A DNA stretch of 64,000 bases from Thermodesulfatator atlanticus DSM 21156 (GTDB taxonomy: Bacteria > Desulfobacterota > Thermodesulfobacteria > Thermodesulfobacteriales > Thermodesulfatatoraceae). Position 1 is the stretch's first letter; every line of letters starts with the position of its first letter. Under the pieces are notes generated by a model. That model was given only the letters and a program-made list of their open reading frames with translations. It was not told where the DNA came from and searched no databases. Positions 56,450 to 64,000 of this stretch are shown here, one piece after another. The position numbers and the translations under genes were made by a program. The stretch lies in contig NZ_ATXH01000008.1 in NCBI RefSeq assembly GCF_000421585.1, positions 20,216 through 84,215 on the forward strand, in the 5' to 3' direction.

Positions 56450-57259
56450 TTGCCAGAAGAAAAAACATCTATTTTCAAAGCGTTTAAAGAAATTTTTGCC
56501 AAGTCACGGGAAGAAGAAGACAAAGAATTCACCGAAGAGATTACCGAACTCATAGACGAGGGCGAGGAAAAGGGCCTGATTACCCCCGAAGAAGGGGAGA
56601 TGATTATCAACATCCTTCAAGTACGCAATATTCCTGTGAGAGAAGTAATGGTTCCCCGCAAAGACATCGTAGCCCTTGAAGTAGGCATGGATTTTAAACA
56701 ACTTGTGGCAGAGGTGACCAAAAATCCCCATACGCGGTACCCGGTTTATCAGAAAGACCTTGATCACATCCGCGGAGTGGTGCACATAAAAGACCTTTTC
56801 CGTTTTTGCGGAAGCGCTGAGGCCTTTTCTCTGAGAAGCCTTTGTCGTGAAGCGTACATCGTACCGGAGAACATAAAGGTGAGAGACCTTCTCTCTGAGT
56901 TCCGCAAAAGGCGTGAACAATTTGCCATAGTGATTGACGAAAGTGGTGTAGTAAGTGGCCTGGTAACCCTGCGAGACATTTTTTTAGAAATCATGGGCGA
57001 TGAGGCCCCGGTTTTTCCCAAAGATGCCGCAGGCTGGTACATCCTTGAGGGAACCGTGCGCATTGACGACGTAGAGAAGGCTTTACAGGTTGAGATTCCA
57101 CGTGGGCCTTACGAAACCATCTCAGGATTTATCATAGAAAAAGCAGGGCGCTTGCCAGAAGAAGGCGAGCGTTTTCGCTTTGATGATCTGGAGCTAGAGA
57201 TACTTGCTGCCGATGAACGCCGAATCAAAAAAATCAGGGCAAGAAAGGTAAAAGCTTAA
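56450..57259 (+). CDS. CBS-domain protein, CorC/HlyC type
   Basis: 269 residues, TTG start with AAGGAGGAG upstream. A paired CBS domain (about 65-190; PVREVMVPRKDIVALE, HIKDLFRFCG and AIVIDESGVVSGLVTLRDIFLEI) is followed by a CorC_HlyC domain (about 200-265). No membrane domain is present, so it resembles CorC, the accessory factor for Mg2+/Co2+ efflux and in some bacteria an envelope-integrity factor. It sits just upstream of lnt, the usual ybeX-lnt pairing. Confidence 0.9.
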   Translation: MPEEKTSIFKAFKEIFAKSREEEDKEFTEEITELIDEGEEKGLITPEEGEMIINILQVRNIPVREVMVPRKDIVALEVGMDFKQLVAEVTKNPHTRYPVYQKDLDHIRGVVHIKDLFRFCGSAEAFSLRSLCREAYIVPENIKVRDLLSEFRKRREQFAIVIDESGVVSGLVTLRDIFLEIMGDEAPVFPKDAAGWYILEGTVRIDDVEKALQVEIPRGPYETISGFIIEKAGRLPEEGERFRFDDLELEILAADERRIKKIRARKVKA

Positions 57260-58756
57260 ATGTGGGCGTATGGTCTTTCTATTTTAGCAGGAGTTTTGTT
57301 GTTTCTGGCTCATCCCAAAACTTCTTATTCGTTTCTGGCCTTTTTTGGGCTGGCCTTTGCGCTTGAAGCCCAGCGCCTTAACCCTAGGCGGTCTTTTTCT
57401 TTGGCATTCCTAACGGGCTTTTGCTACTTTTTTGGGCTTCTTTACTGGCTAACCGGCGTGATGACCGAGTTTGGCGGTCTTATGTTTCCTGCGGCCTTGG
57501 GTGTCCTAGCACTTCTTTGCGCGTATCTTTCCCTTTACTTAGCAGTTCCCCTCTGGCTTTCCCAAAAAATTGGCCTTCTGAGAGCATCTCCTTTAAATGC
57601 CATTTTTTTTGCCGCCTTGTTGACTGCATTCGAATTTTTAAGGGCCAAAGTCCCCATTGCCTTTCCCTGGGGGTATCTAGGGGCCACCCAGTACCAGAAT
57701 CTATTTCTCCTTCAAATAGCTTCTTTAGGAGGAATTTACGCGGTTTCCTTTGTACTTTTTCTCTGTAACTACGGGGCCTTTGCGCTTCTTTCCCAGCAAA
57801 GGGCTATCCCTACTTTGGCTTTGGTGGCTTTGGTCCTTGTAGGGGCCTATGTTTATGGCGCAAGGGCCTTAGAGCAAAAAAGCTTACAAGGGACACCTCA
57901 GCGTATTGCCATAATCCAGGGAAATATCCCCCAAAACATCAAATGGGACCCGAAGTTTCAGCGAGAAACCGTGGCAAAATATCTCGCTTTGTCTCAAAAG
58001 GTCCTTAAAGAAAAGCCTGAAGTAATTATCTGGCCAGAAACAGCGCTTCCTTTTTTCTTTAACCCCACGAAGGAGCTAAGCCAGCAGATTATTTCCTTTG
58101 CCAAGGAAAACCGGGTTCCGTTGATTTTTGGGGCCCCGAGAGTGGTTATCCAGGGAGATGAGCCTAAGGTTTTTAACAGTTTGTTTTTGCTTGATAAAAC
58201 CGGTTTAATCAAAGGGATTTATGACAAGCAGCGCTTAGTGCCTTTTGGAGAGTTCATTCCCTTTGAAAAAGAGCTTCCCTTTTTGCGTACTTTTGCCGTG
58301 GCATCAGGAGATTATTCCCCTGGTATTGCAAGTGGCCCGCTGGCGCTTTCTGCTAAAGAGATTTTTGGTCCACTAATCTGTTTTGAAAGCGTGTTTCCCG
58401 ACCTTGCCCGCAGGCAGGCAAAAGATGGTGCTACGATTCTTCTAGTGGCCACAAACGACGCCTGGTTTCGCACAAGCGCCGGGCCTTACCAGCATTTTGC
58501 CCAGGCGGTTTTTCGGGCGGTGGAAAACAGGCGCTATCTGGTGCGCGTGGCCAACACCGGCATTAGCGGCTTGATAGACCCTTTTGGTCACATTATAATG
58601 GCAACTCCCCTTGAAAAAGAAGCAAGTCTTTGTATAAAAGCTGAGCATTTATCATTTTTGAGCTGGTATACTAAACATGGCGATGTTTTTGCTGTTTTAT
58701 GTTCAGTTTTAAGCCTTTTGGCAGGCTTAAAATATTTGGGGAGGAGGAAAAAATGA
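57260..58756 (+). CDS. lnt: apolipoprotein N-acyltransferase
   Basis: 498 residues. Six to seven membrane segments (1-195) precede a periplasmic nitrilase-like domain. The triad can be placed: Glu in IIWPETALPFF, Lys in GIYDKQRLVPFGEFIPF and Cys in GPLICFESVFPDLAR. It adds the third acyl chain to lipoproteins, indicating that outer-membrane lipoproteins such as RlpA and the TPR protein mature fully. It begins directly after the CorC-like stop codon and overlaps prfB (ATGA). Confidence 0.92.
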   Translation: MWAYGLSILAGVLLFLAHPKTSYSFLAFFGLAFALEAQRLNPRRSFSLAFLTGFCYFFGLLYWLTGVMTEFGGLMFPAALGVLALLCAYLSLYLAVPLWLSQKIGLLRASPLNAIFFAALLTAFEFLRAKVPIAFPWGYLGATQYQNLFLLQIASLGGIYAVSFVLFLCNYGAFALLSQQRAIPTLALVALVLVGAYVYGARALEQKSLQGTPQRIAIIQGNIPQNIKWDPKFQRETVAKYLALSQKVLKEKPEVIIWPETALPFFFNPTKELSQQIISFAKENRVPLIFGAPRVVIQGDEPKVFNSLFLLDKTGLIKGIYDKQRLVPFGEFIPFEKELPFLRTFAVASGDYSPGIASGPLALSAKEIFGPLICFESVFPDLARRQAKDGATILLVATNDAWFRTSAGPYQHFAQAVFRAVENRRYLVRVANTGISGLIDPFGHIIMATPLEKEASLCIKAEHLSFLSWYTKHGDVFAVLCSVLSLLAGLKYLGRRKK

Positions 58757-59923
58757 AAAGACGGGTCCTTGAAATTAAGACCGGGGAAAAGGCTTTGGCC
58801 TTAAACCCTGCTGAGATAAAGATGGAACTTGAGCGGCTTTCTGAACGCATCTCTAGCCTAAGGAGGTGTCTTTGATCCGGAAGCCAAGAGGAAAAAGCTC
58901 GCAGAAATTGAGAAGGAATTAGTCAAAGAGAATTTTTGGGAGCGCAAAGAAGCCAAAGAGATACTGCGAGAGCGGGCTCGCATTGAAGAGCTTCTGGCTT
59001 CCTGGGAAAGCCTGGAACAAGAGTTTGAAGACTTGAAAATCCTTTTTGAGCTTGCCCTTGAAGAAGACGACGAAGAAACCCTCAAAGAAGTCCGCAAAAA
59101 ACTAAAAAAGCTTTCTGCGGCCATCGAGGATCAGGAGGTCAAACTTTTTCTTTCAGGCCCTCACGACACCTCCAATGCCATAGTCACCATTCATGCAGGA
59201 GCAGGAGGCACAGAGGCCCAAGATTGGGTGGAAATGCTTTTGCGTATGTATCTCCGTTGGGCAGAGAAAAAGGGCTTTAAAACCAAGATAATCGACATCC
59301 TTCCAGGAGAAGAAGCAGGCATTAAGTCTGTTACTTTTATTGTGGAAGGCCCTTATGCTTACGGGCACCTTAAAGCGGAAGCCGGGATACATCGTTTGGT
59401 GCGCATCTCGCCTTTTGATGCCAGTGGCAGGCGCCACACCTCTTTTGCTTCGGTTTCCGTGATCCCTGAAATCGAAGAAGATATCCAGGTAGAAATCAGA
59501 CCAGAAGACCTCAAAATCGAAACCATGCGTGCCAGTGGCCATGGCGGCCAGCACGTTAATAAGACCGAAAGCGCGGTGCGCATTACCCATTTGCCCACAG
59601 GTATTGTAGTGCAGTGCCAAAACGAACGCTCTCAACACCGCAACAAGGCTATCGCCATGGCTATCCTTAAGGCTAGGCTTTACGAGCTTGAGCGGCGCAA
59701 AAAGGAAGAAGAACGCCAGAAGCTTTACGGCGAAAAGAAAGAAATTGCCTGGGGTAGCCAGATTCGTTCTTACGTACTGCATCCTTATCGCTTGATAAAA
59801 GACCATCGTACGGGTTTAGAAGTGGGTAATGTTGAGGCAGTGCTTGACGGTGATCTTGACCGCTTTATCCGCGCCTATCACCTTGATAAGGCCCGTAAAG
59901 ACGCTTATCAGCCTGTTTCTTGA
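58753..59923 (+). CDS. prfB: peptide chain release factor 2 with programmed +1 frameshift
   Basis: The gene starts at ATG 58753 (GAGGAGGAAAAA upstream, overlapping the lnt stop codon). Frame 0 ends at TGA 58873-58875 after 40 codons, and a +1 shift at CTT-TGA gives a 389-residue protein. The shift context is AGGAGG, then TGT-CTT-TGA-T, the conserved RF2 autoregulation site. RF2 marks: the SPF tripeptide (ISPFDASGRRHTSF) and the GGQ loop (RASGHGGQHVNKTESAV). It recognises UGA and UAA; low RF2 increases frameshifting. The 40-codon leader is longer than the 25 or so in E. coli. Confidence 0.95.
58861..58875 (+). promoter_or_regulatory. RF2 +1 frameshift site
   Basis: AGGAGGTGTCTTTGA: an internal Shine-Dalgarno, then CTT with an in-frame UGA. 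The UGA is decoded slowly when RF2 is scarce, and the ribosome slips one base on CUUU. This creates an autoregulatory loop. Confidence 0.93.
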
Positions 59924-59961
59924 CAGAAGTGTTACGGCTAGCTAATGTAAGAAATGCTTAC

Positions 59962-60037
59962 GGCCCCATCGTCTAGCGGCCTAGGATACTGGCCTCTCAC
60001 GCCAGAGACCGGGGTTCGAGTCCCCGTGGGGCCGCCA
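59962..60037 (+). tRNA. tRNA-Glu (anticodon CTC)
   Basis: 76 nt. Acceptor GGCCCCA/TGGGGCC, anticodon stem CTGGC/GCCAG with loop CTCTCAC (anticodon CTC), T-arm CGGGG-TTCGAGT-CCCCG, discriminator G and an encoded CCA at 60035-60037. It lies 38 bases after the prfB stop. Confidence 0.95.
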
Positions 60038-60056
60038 AAACTCCTTCAACAAAAGC

Positions 60057-60473
60057 TTAAAATGGCGAAGCAAGGTCTTCAATTAAGATGGTCCGAGATC
60101 CGCTATGTTCCTGTAGCCTGCCCTTTAAGAAAACTACCTGCTGAGTAAATACCGCTTTGGCACACTTCCCCTGGCTTTCAGGAGGGATCACCAGGTCTAT
60201 GAGCCCGGTTTCGTCTTCAAGAGTTACGAATATAATGCGTTTTCCGGATCTCACCGGAGGAGTATGAACCAGTATTACCAAGCCTGCGACCTTGACCCTT
60301 GTTTGCGGGGGAAGTTTTTTTATTTCACTGGCTGTTACAAATTTTTGGGCCCTTAGTTGAGGTCTTAAAGCTTCAAGAGGATGCGCTCGAACAAAAACCT
60401 TAAGGGCACCATCTTTCATGATAGCTTCTTCAATAGGAAGTTTCGGCCTAAGCCACTTCTTTTTCAGCGGCAT
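60057..60473 (-). CDS. stand-alone OB-fold protein, detached DnaE2 C-terminal domain
   Basis: 138 residues from ATG 60473, five bases after GGAGGGG. The sequence corresponds to the C-terminal part of DnaE-type polymerases: HPLEALRPQL, then an OB-fold nucleic-acid-binding domain (TRVKVAGLVILVHTPPVRSGKRIIFVTLEDETGLIDLV region, about 55-95). It overlaps the 3' end of the polymerase gene by 26 bp in another frame. Together the two proteins add up to about 1000 residues, the usual length of one DnaE2/ImuC chain. The two are therefore probably expressed together and may associate. Confidence 0.82.
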   Translation of the reverse strand: MPLKKKWLRPKLPIEEAIMKDGALKVFVRAHPLEALRPQLRAQKFVTASEIKKLPPQTRVKVAGLVILVHTPPVRSGKRIIFVTLEDETGLIDLVIPPESQGKCAKAVFTQQVVFLKGRLQEHSGSRTILIEDLASPF

Positions 60474-63039
60474 TAAGCCCCTCCAGTGCACCACAAAGGA
60501 AAAGGTTTTTCAGAATAAGCTTTGATAAAGAGACTCTTGCCAGCAAGTTTTCAATACTCGTGTAAGTCCCGCCTTTTTCTCTTTCCAGAACGATCCTTTC
60601 TGCGGTTCTGGGGCCAAGGAGTCTTACCTCTGTGAGCGGTACCCTTATGCCATCCCTTTCAGGCAGATATTCAAGACCACTAGAATTAACATGGGGAGGA
60701 TACACGGGAATTCCTTTGCGGCGGGCTTCGTTTAGAATGACAAAATGCGGATAGGACCCCACGGGTCCGGCATTCAACAGGCCAATGTAAAACTCCCGGG
60801 GATAGTGGGCCTTAAGATAAGCGCTCTGGTAGGTAATGTGGGCAAAAGAAGCGGCGTGGGCCTTACAAAATCCATAGGCAGCAAAGGATGCTACCATCTC
60901 AAAAACACGTTCAGCAACTGCTTGAGAATAGCCTTTTTTTAGGGCCCCTGATATGAATTTGTCTTTTATTTTGGCCATCTCTTCGGGGCTTCGGTCTTTG
61001 GTCATGGCCCTGCGGAAGGCATCAGCTTCTGCATAGCTCATTCCGGCAAAGTGATGGGCTATCTCAAGGACTTGCTCCTGAAAGAGAATTACCCCGTAGG
61101 TCTCTTCAAGGATTGGCTTGAGATCAGGGTAGGGATAAATGACTCTTGTTTTACCATTTCTTCGGCGCACGTAGGGATTTACCATGTCGCCTTCCACAGG
61201 CCCCGGACGAAAAAGGGATATTTCAGCTACAATATCCAGAAAACATCTAGGTTTTAACCTCACCACAAGCTGTCTCTGTCCGGGGGACTCAAGTTGAAAA
61301 ACACCAAGGGTGTCTCCTTTTTTAAGAAGGCTATACGTTTTGGGGTCATTAAGGGGCGTGTTTTCAAGGTCAAGTTTTTTGTGTTGTCCTGCCAGGGCCT
61401 CTAAGCTTTTTCTGATAGCAGTGTGCATTCGAAGGCCAAGCAAATCAAGTTTCAGAAGCCCCAGGGCTTCAACATCGTCTTTGTCGAATTGGATCACCGG
61501 TAGTCCTTTGGCTGACAAAGCAATCGGGCTTATGTTTTCGACGGGCTCCGGTGCAATAACTACCCCGCCCAGGTGAACTGAGTGTCTAAAGGGCAGCCCC
61601 GCAATTTGCGCTGAAAGCCACAGAAGTTTTTCTTCTTTTAGGATGGGATGGTCTTTGAGTTCGGGAAAACGGGAAAGGGCAGTTAAAATGTCAACACCCC
61701 GAAAGGCAGAGGGAAGTCCGCGGGAAAGCTCAGCTATTTCTTCTAAAGAATAACCCAGCGCTTTTCCCAGCATGCGCACAGCTCCCCTTGTTTTGAAGGT
61801 TAGGATGGTGGCGACCATGGCAGCCTGTCCGGGGAGTTGCTTCATTACATACTCAAGGATTTCGCTTCTTCTATCGGAGTCGAAATCAAGATCTACATCG
61901 GGAAGATCAGCCCGTCCATCATTGAGAAACCGCTCGAAAAGAAGCTTGTGTTCCAGGGGATCAACTCCTCCCAGAAGGAGATGAACTACAAGGGAGCCTG
62001 CTGCTGAGCCTCTGACAGTGCAACGGATTTGCCTTTGGGCGGCAAAATCCTTGATTTTTTTTACGAGAAGAAAAAAATCCGCAAGCTTTCGGCCCTTGAT
62101 TACCGAGAGCTCTTTTTCAAGCCTTACAAGATAATCAAAGGGGACCGGCTTTTTTCGGCGTGCAAGAGAAAGCACACAAAGACGAGAAATAAGACGATTG
62201 GCTAGCTCGCTTGAGGGGTAGAACTTAGGAGGGCGTGGACGGCCAAGGGGAATTTCAAGGGAAATGTCTTCGGATATTAAAACAGTATTTTCCAGGGCAT
62301 CGGGATATGGGATCCTTTGGGCCATTTCTTGAGCAGAAGCCAGATAAAAAGAATCATTGGGAAGAGGCGAGATTTTACGGTGGTGATAGGCTCTGGCAAT
62401 CCCCACAAGGGCTTTATGGACTTCGTAATCTTCGGGCAAAAGATAGGTTACTTCATTGGTTGCAATTACCGGAAGATTAAGCTTTTGGGCGAGTTCATAG
62501 GTGAGGTGGAGAGCTTCTTCATCTTTTGGCAGGAAATGATTTTGGAGCACTACAAAAAGTCGATTTTCTTCTGGAAAGAAATTTTTTAAAAAGCGCAGGA
62601 AATTTTCTGCCTCCGGGATGTTTTTCTTCTCAATAAGCGACCTCAGGCGCGAGCCTCTCCCCCCGGCAAGACAGATGAGATTTTGCGAGAGATGGGAAAG
62701 ATGGTCAAAGCGCAGGGCGGGGTTGCCTCTAGGGTTTTCAAGATGAGCCTTTGTGAGGAGACGGCAAAGGTTTTTATAGCCCTCATAATTTCGGGCAAGT
62801 AAAACAAGTGTATGGCCGTCTTTCATCGTAATTTCTGAACCGATGATGGGTTTGATACGAGCCCTTTTAGCTTTGCGATAAAATCTGATCGCTCCGTAAA
62901 GGCCGTTCAAATCCGTTAAGGCAAGACTTTTTTGGCCTAGTTTTTTTGCTTGAGTCACGAGTTCTTCGGGGTGGAACGTGCCCCAAAAAAAGGAAAAAGC
63001 ACTCTTTGTTTGAAGATGTACGAACCCTGTTTGGGACAT
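60448..63039 (-). CDS. error-prone DNA polymerase III alpha (DnaE2/ImuC-like)
   Basis: 863 residues from ATG 63039 (AAGGA upstream); a TTG at 63057 is possible. C-family polymerase: catalytic Asp pair in LPDVDLDFDSDRR, third Asp in LKLDLLGLRMHTA, with GVILFQEQVLEIA and DAFRRAMTKD. The N-terminal PHP domain is degenerate: HLQTKSAFSF and ALTDLNGLYG lack histidines expected for metal binding, so proofreading is unlikely. It lies behind lexA on the same strand, as in mutasome operons, but no imuA/imuB is next to it. It lacks the C-terminal OB domain, which is in the next gene. Confidence 0.88.
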   Translation of the reverse strand: MSQTGFVHLQTKSAFSFFWGTFHPEELVTQAKKLGQKSLALTDLNGLYGAIRFYRKAKRARIKPIIGSEITMKDGHTLVLLARNYEGYKNLCRLLTKAHLENPRGNPALRFDHLSHLSQNLICLAGGRGSRLRSLIEKKNIPEAENFLRFLKNFFPEENRLFVVLQNHFLPKDEEALHLTYELAQKLNLPVIATNEVTYLLPEDYEVHKALVGIARAYHHRKISPLPNDSFYLASAQEMAQRIPYPDALENTVLISEDISLEIPLGRPRPPKFYPSSELANRLISRLCVLSLARRKKPVPFDYLVRLEKELSVIKGRKLADFFLLVKKIKDFAAQRQIRCTVRGSAAGSLVVHLLLGGVDPLEHKLLFERFLNDGRADLPDVDLDFDSDRRSEILEYVMKQLPGQAAMVATILTFKTRGAVRMLGKALGYSLEEIAELSRGLPSAFRGVDILTALSRFPELKDHPILKEEKLLWLSAQIAGLPFRHSVHLGGVVIAPEPVENISPIALSAKGLPVIQFDKDDVEALGLLKLDLLGLRMHTAIRKSLEALAGQHKKLDLENTPLNDPKTYSLLKKGDTLGVFQLESPGQRQLVVRLKPRCFLDIVAEISLFRPGPVEGDMVNPYVRRRNGKTRVIYPYPDLKPILEETYGVILFQEQVLEIAHHFAGMSYAEADAFRRAMTKDRSPEEMAKIKDKFISGALKKGYSQAVAERVFEMVASFAAYGFCKAHAASFAHITYQSAYLKAHYPREFYIGLLNAGPVGSYPHFVILNEARRKGIPVYPPHVNSSGLEYLPERDGIRVPLTEVRLLGPRTAERIVLEREKGGTYTSIENLLARVSLSKLILKNLFLCGALEGLNAAEKEVA

Positions 63040-63085
63040 TTTTGATTTATCCTTCAACTGAGAAGCGATTTAGAGGGTTTTTCGC

Positions 63086-63700
63086 CTAGCCTTTCCTCAA
63101 AAGACCTACCTTAACCCCCAGGATTTTCAGTTTGCCGTTTTCAACTTCTTCTTTGGAAAAGATCATTGGTTCATAAACTGGATTTTCAGGGTGAAGTTCT
63201 ATGCGGCCTTGAGATATCTTTAGCCTTTTCAAGGTGACATAAGGTTCTGGTTCATAAATAAGGGCAGCTACAATATCTCCTGAAAAGGCTTCCTCCTGCG
63301 GACGGATGACCACCAGGTCTCCAGGAAGGATTCCGGCATCTTTCATGGAATCTCCTCTGACTCGTACCATAAAAAGCCTGCCTCCTCCAAAAAACGAGGG
63401 ATCAATGGGAACGACTTCTTCAAGGTCTTCGTATGGTATCAGGGGTTCGCCGGCCGGGATTTTTCCCAGCACAGGGATCCCTTTTGCAGGTCTTAGAAGC
63501 CTGATCCCGCGAGCTTCTCCAGGGACAAGTTCGACGAATCCTTTGGCCTCAAGCCTTCTTAAGAGTTTGTGAACGGAGCTTTTTGAAGAAAAGCCGCAGG
63601 CTTCAGCTATTTCCCTAAAAGAGGGAGGGTAGCCGTTTTTAGAGAGGTATTCCTCTATAAACTCAAGGGCTATTTTTTCGGATTCGCTAAGCTTTGGCAT
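63086..63700 (-). CDS. lexA: SOS repressor LexA
   Basis: 204 residues. Winged-helix DNA-binding domain (1-70; PPSFREIAEACGFSSKSSVHKLL). The Ala-Gly cleavage site lies in GKIPAGEP (about 79-86), the catalytic Ser in VRGDSMKDAGI (about 119) and the Lys in VTLKRLKI (about 155). RecA-stimulated self-cleavage relieves repression. Two tandem CGAAC-N4-GTTTC boxes lie 18-53 bases upstream of its start, so it autoregulates and also controls the dnaE2-like polymerase 46 bases downstream. Confidence 0.95.
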   Translation of the reverse strand: MPKLSESEKIALEFIEEYLSKNGYPPSFREIAEACGFSSKSSVHKLLRRLEAKGFVELVPGEARGIRLLRPAKGIPVLGKIPAGEPLIPYEDLEEVVPIDPSFFGGGRLFMVRVRGDSMKDAGILPGDLVVIRPQEEAFSGDIVAALIYEPEPYVTLKRLKISQGRIELHPENPVYEPMIFSKEEVENGKLKILGVKVGLLRKG

Positions 63701-63717
63701 AAAACTGTACCTTTGGG

Positions 63718-63753
63718 CGAACGTTCGTTTCCAGTGTAGCGAACATAAGTTTC
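63718..63753. promoter_or_regulatory. two tandem LexA (SOS) boxes
   Basis: CGAAC-GTTC-GTTTC at 63718-63731 and CGAAC-ATAA-GTTTC at 63740-63753, two direct copies 22 bp apart (two helical turns). Both match the Bacillus-type SOS box (CGAAC-N4-GTTYC) rather than the E. coli CTG-N10-CAG form. They lie immediately upstream of lexA. Confidence 0.85.
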
Positions 63754-64000
63754 CCGGTCAAGAGGATTTCGAGTTTGCGTGATTAGCAGGGATTTTGCGT
63801 GTGAAGGATTCTTAATGATTTACCGGATCCGTTCCCATTTTTTCGAAGGCGAAAAATAGGAACGGTTGCTCAATGTAGGGCGTTTAATTCTCAAGGACTT
63901 GCCAACCCGAGTTTGACAGTTAATAGGTAAAATTTGCCCTTCTCGAAAAGAACTTCCCTTTATTTTCAAGGGTTTCAGAGGATGGAGGGTGTTTATTTTC
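63754..64000. other. non-coding end of window
   Basis: No gene or RNA recognised apart from repeat copy H inside it. A possible next gene would lie beyond 64000. Confidence 0.4.
63825..63865. repeat. dispersed palindromic repeat, partial copy H
   Basis: GGATCCGTTCCCATTTTTTCG followed by CGAAAAATAGGAACGG: the central hairpin only. The outer TTTGCAAAGGTCTC-type ends are not recognisable on either side. Confidence 0.7.

Noticed and set aside
58753..59033. prfB as a frameshifted pseudogene
   Set aside because: AGGAGG followed by CTT-TGA is the conserved RF2 programmed frameshift.
59153..59806. 217-codon open frame antisense to prfB
   Set aside because: Lies over the conserved GGQ region of RF2 with no independent signal.

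Overview
This window looks like chromosome of a thermophilic, anaerobic, diderm bacterium, most probably in the Thermodesulfobacteriota (Thermodesulfatator-like). The assignment is an inference. It rests on lipid A and KDO genes (lpxC, kdsB), abundant multihaem c-type cytochromes, a rubredoxin beside a selenocysteine-type peroxiredoxin, a DnaE2-type polymerase behind lexA, and general similarity to sulfate- or sulfur-metabolising thermophiles. No rRNA, CRISPR array, prophage or transposase gene is visible. Genes are densely packed on both strands, often with 1-50 bp overlaps.

Layout. 1-5.4 kb: a run of three multihaem cytochromes c, a secreted beta-propeller and a HAMP-domain membrane protein, probably an extracytoplasmic electron-transfer module. 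5.4-10.7 kb (minus): thpR, cinA, lpxC, era, rnc, rlpA. 10.7-15.7 kb (plus): a folate cyclo-ligase relative, then parA-parB with a parS site touching the parA start codon, a NYN protein and a Kef-type antiporter. 15.6-18.4 kb (minus): NAD salvage (pncA-like, pncB) with a DUF362 protein. 18.6-29.4 kb: an HDOD protein, an AMIN-domain amidase (carrying a second parS inside its coding sequence), mutS, a DUF4143 ATPase, pyrB-pyrC, ferritin and argD. 29.9-46 kb: cold-shock protein, kdsB, hisI-hisG, a TPR lipoprotein, queH, dnaN-gyrB, tRNA-Arg, a peptidase, aroB, a fumarase alpha subunit and a CPA1 antiporter. 46.2-50.1 kb: Sec-peroxiredoxin, rubredoxin, a pentahaem cytochrome and an octahaem HAO-like cytochrome. 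50.1-60 kb: a two-subunit biotin carboxylase system, PHP, bifunctional nuclease, miaB, a CorC-like protein, lnt, prfB with its programmed frameshift, and tRNA-Glu. 60-63.8 kb (minus): lexA, DnaE2-like polymerase and a detached OB-fold protein, preceded by two tandem SOS boxes.

Most notable items: (1) a peroxiredoxin with an in-frame TGA exactly at the peroxidatic cysteine, followed by a SECIS-like hairpin; (2) an octahaem HAO-like gene whose only good start is followed by an in-frame TAG at codon 3; (3) a family of about eight dispersed, roughly 100-bp palindromic repeats with terminal inverted repeats related to GAGACCTTTGCAAAA, two of which supply the 3' ends of genes; (4) two perfect 16-bp parS sites about 9 kb apart, one overlapping the parA translation start and one inside an amidase gene; (5) a lexA-dnaE2 operon in which the polymerase's C-terminal OB domain has become a separate overlapping gene.

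All calls were made by reading the sequence and the translations. No database search or computation was run.
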